From Pelorhabdus rhamnosifermentans (GTDB taxonomy: Bacteria > Bacillota > Negativicutes > UMGS1260), in contig NZ_JAHGVE010000001.1 of the NCBI RefSeq assembly GCF_018835585.1, forward strand, positions 248,001 through 312,000: a stretch of DNA of 64,000 bases, given 5' to 3'. The notes under the pieces were generated by a model, which made no database searches, was not told where the DNA came from, and saw only the letters and a program-made list of their open reading frames with translations. A program made the translations under genes and the position numbers. Positions 63,537-64,000 of this stretch are shown piece after piece; position 1 is the first letter of the stretch; the number at the start of each line of letters is the position of its first letter.

Positions 63537-64000
63537 TTGAAAAAATGGCTAATCTGCCTAGTATTTCTGCTAAGTCTCGTTGGCACGGCTGTGGGGTTTG
63601 CGGCGCAGATTCCTTCGGCTCCGACATCAAGTATTTATGTACAGGACTACGCTGGTGTCCTCAGTAATGACAGTAAGGCTAAAATTAATGATATGGGTGC
63701 CAAACTAGCGGCCCAGACGAAAGCGCAAGTCGTTGTTGTTACAGTAAAGTCCCTGAATGGACAATCTATTGATGAATTCGGTCTGGAAATTTTACGGCAG
63801 TGGGGAATTGGTGATAAGACGCTGAATAATGGTGTGCTTATGCTTGTTGCTGTAAATGACAGACAGTCGCGGATTGAAGTTGGTTATGGTTTAGAAGGGC
63901 CACTTCCTGATGGTAAAACGGGTCGAATTCAAGATGAATCGATGATCCCCTATTTTAAAAATGGCCAATATGAGCAGGGAATTTTAAATGGTTATGTAGC
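63537..64000 (+). CDS. TPM-domain (YgcG-like) protein, 3' partial
   Basis: The TTG at 63537 (GTGAGGCGA upstream) opens a frame that runs off the window. The translation begins with a signal peptide (MKKWLICLVFLLSLVGTAVG ending near AAQ) and then a TPM domain: VQDYAGVLSND, AQVVVVTVKSLNGQ, RQWGIGDKTLNNGVLMLVA and RIEVGYGLEG. TPM proteins near LemA usually continue with a transmembrane segment and a Gly-rich tail; that part is outside the window. The function is probably in the envelope, but unproven. Confidence 0.9.
   Translation, partial: MKKWLICLVFLLSLVGTAVGFAAQIPSAPTSSIYVQDYAGVLSNDSKAKINDMGAKLAAQTKAQVVVVTVKSLNGQSIDEFGLEILRQWGIGDKTLNNGVLMLVAVNDRQSRIEVGYGLEGPLPDGKTGRIQDESMIPYFKNGQYEQGILNGYV

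Overview
The window (64 kb, all recognisable genes on the + strand, low G+C) looks like the chromosome of an anaerobic, motile, spore-forming Firmicute. A diderm Negativicutes member of the Sporomusa/Pelosinus kind is my best guess. This rests on the Firmicutes housekeeping order (hpf-secA-prfB, ftsEX-M23-ctpA, uvrB-uvrA-uvrC), strong Shine-Dalgarno sites, many TTG starts, CsaB, YitT and FliB genes, an apparent sigma-H promoter and a 4-hydroxybutyryl-CoA dehydratase. The genus is inference.

Region 1 (1-26.9 kb) is a surface-glycan island, very probably for flagellin glycosylation; its first ~18 kb is visibly AT-rich. It holds: a truncated adenylation/carrier/TPR protein; a PIG-L deacetylase; an SpsF-like cytidylyltransferase; a Gfo/Idh oxidoreductase and a DegT aminotransferase; a methyltransferase and two glycan proteins, one of them DUF115/Maf-like; a GDP-deoxyhexose block (gmd, a GT2, an fcl/colC-like gene and a PLP dehydratase with His in place of the PLP lysine plus a cysteine cluster); and a nonulosonate/acyl block (GT2, PseH, ACP, SDR, AMP ligase, ATP-grasp, HAD, PseI, second ACP, FkbH, AAC(3)-like, DUF4910). 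The last block resembles, from memory, the Campylobacter jejuni genes that put glyceroyl groups on flagellar pseudaminic acid. I infer an acyl (possibly glyceroyl) modified pseudaminic acid pathway; pseB, pseC, pseF and pseG are not in the window.

Region 2 (25.5-32.4 kb) is a scarred junction. A CgeB-like glycosyltransferase gene lies between a deleted fossil and an intact copy of a promoter/structured-leader/zinc-ribbon unit. A fliB flagellin methylase gene lies between hpf and a second copy of the 3' end, terminator and promoter of hpf. A polar amino acid ABC transporter sits between them.

Region 3 (32.4-53.4 kb) is conserved core: secA, prfB with its programmed +1 frameshift, a DUF2993 protein, a DUF5693 protein, csaB, yitT, an M50 protease, ftsE, ftsX, an M23 peptidase, an S41 protease, a cupin, then uvrB, uvrA and uvrC.

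Region 4 (53.5-60.5 kb) is a sigma-54 controlled 4-hydroxybutyrate module: a PAS/AAA+/Fis regulator, two matching palindromes (TCGCA-N4-TGCGA), a -24/-12 promoter, a permease, 4-hydroxybutyryl-CoA dehydratase, a NifU-like scaffold, a cysteine-rich protein of unknown role, a 4-hydroxybutyrate CoA-transferase and a small HesB-like protein.

Region 5 (60.7-64 kb) has a methyl-accepting chemotaxis protein, LemA and a TPM-domain protein cut by the window end. I saw no tRNA, rRNA, CRISPR array, transposase or prophage.
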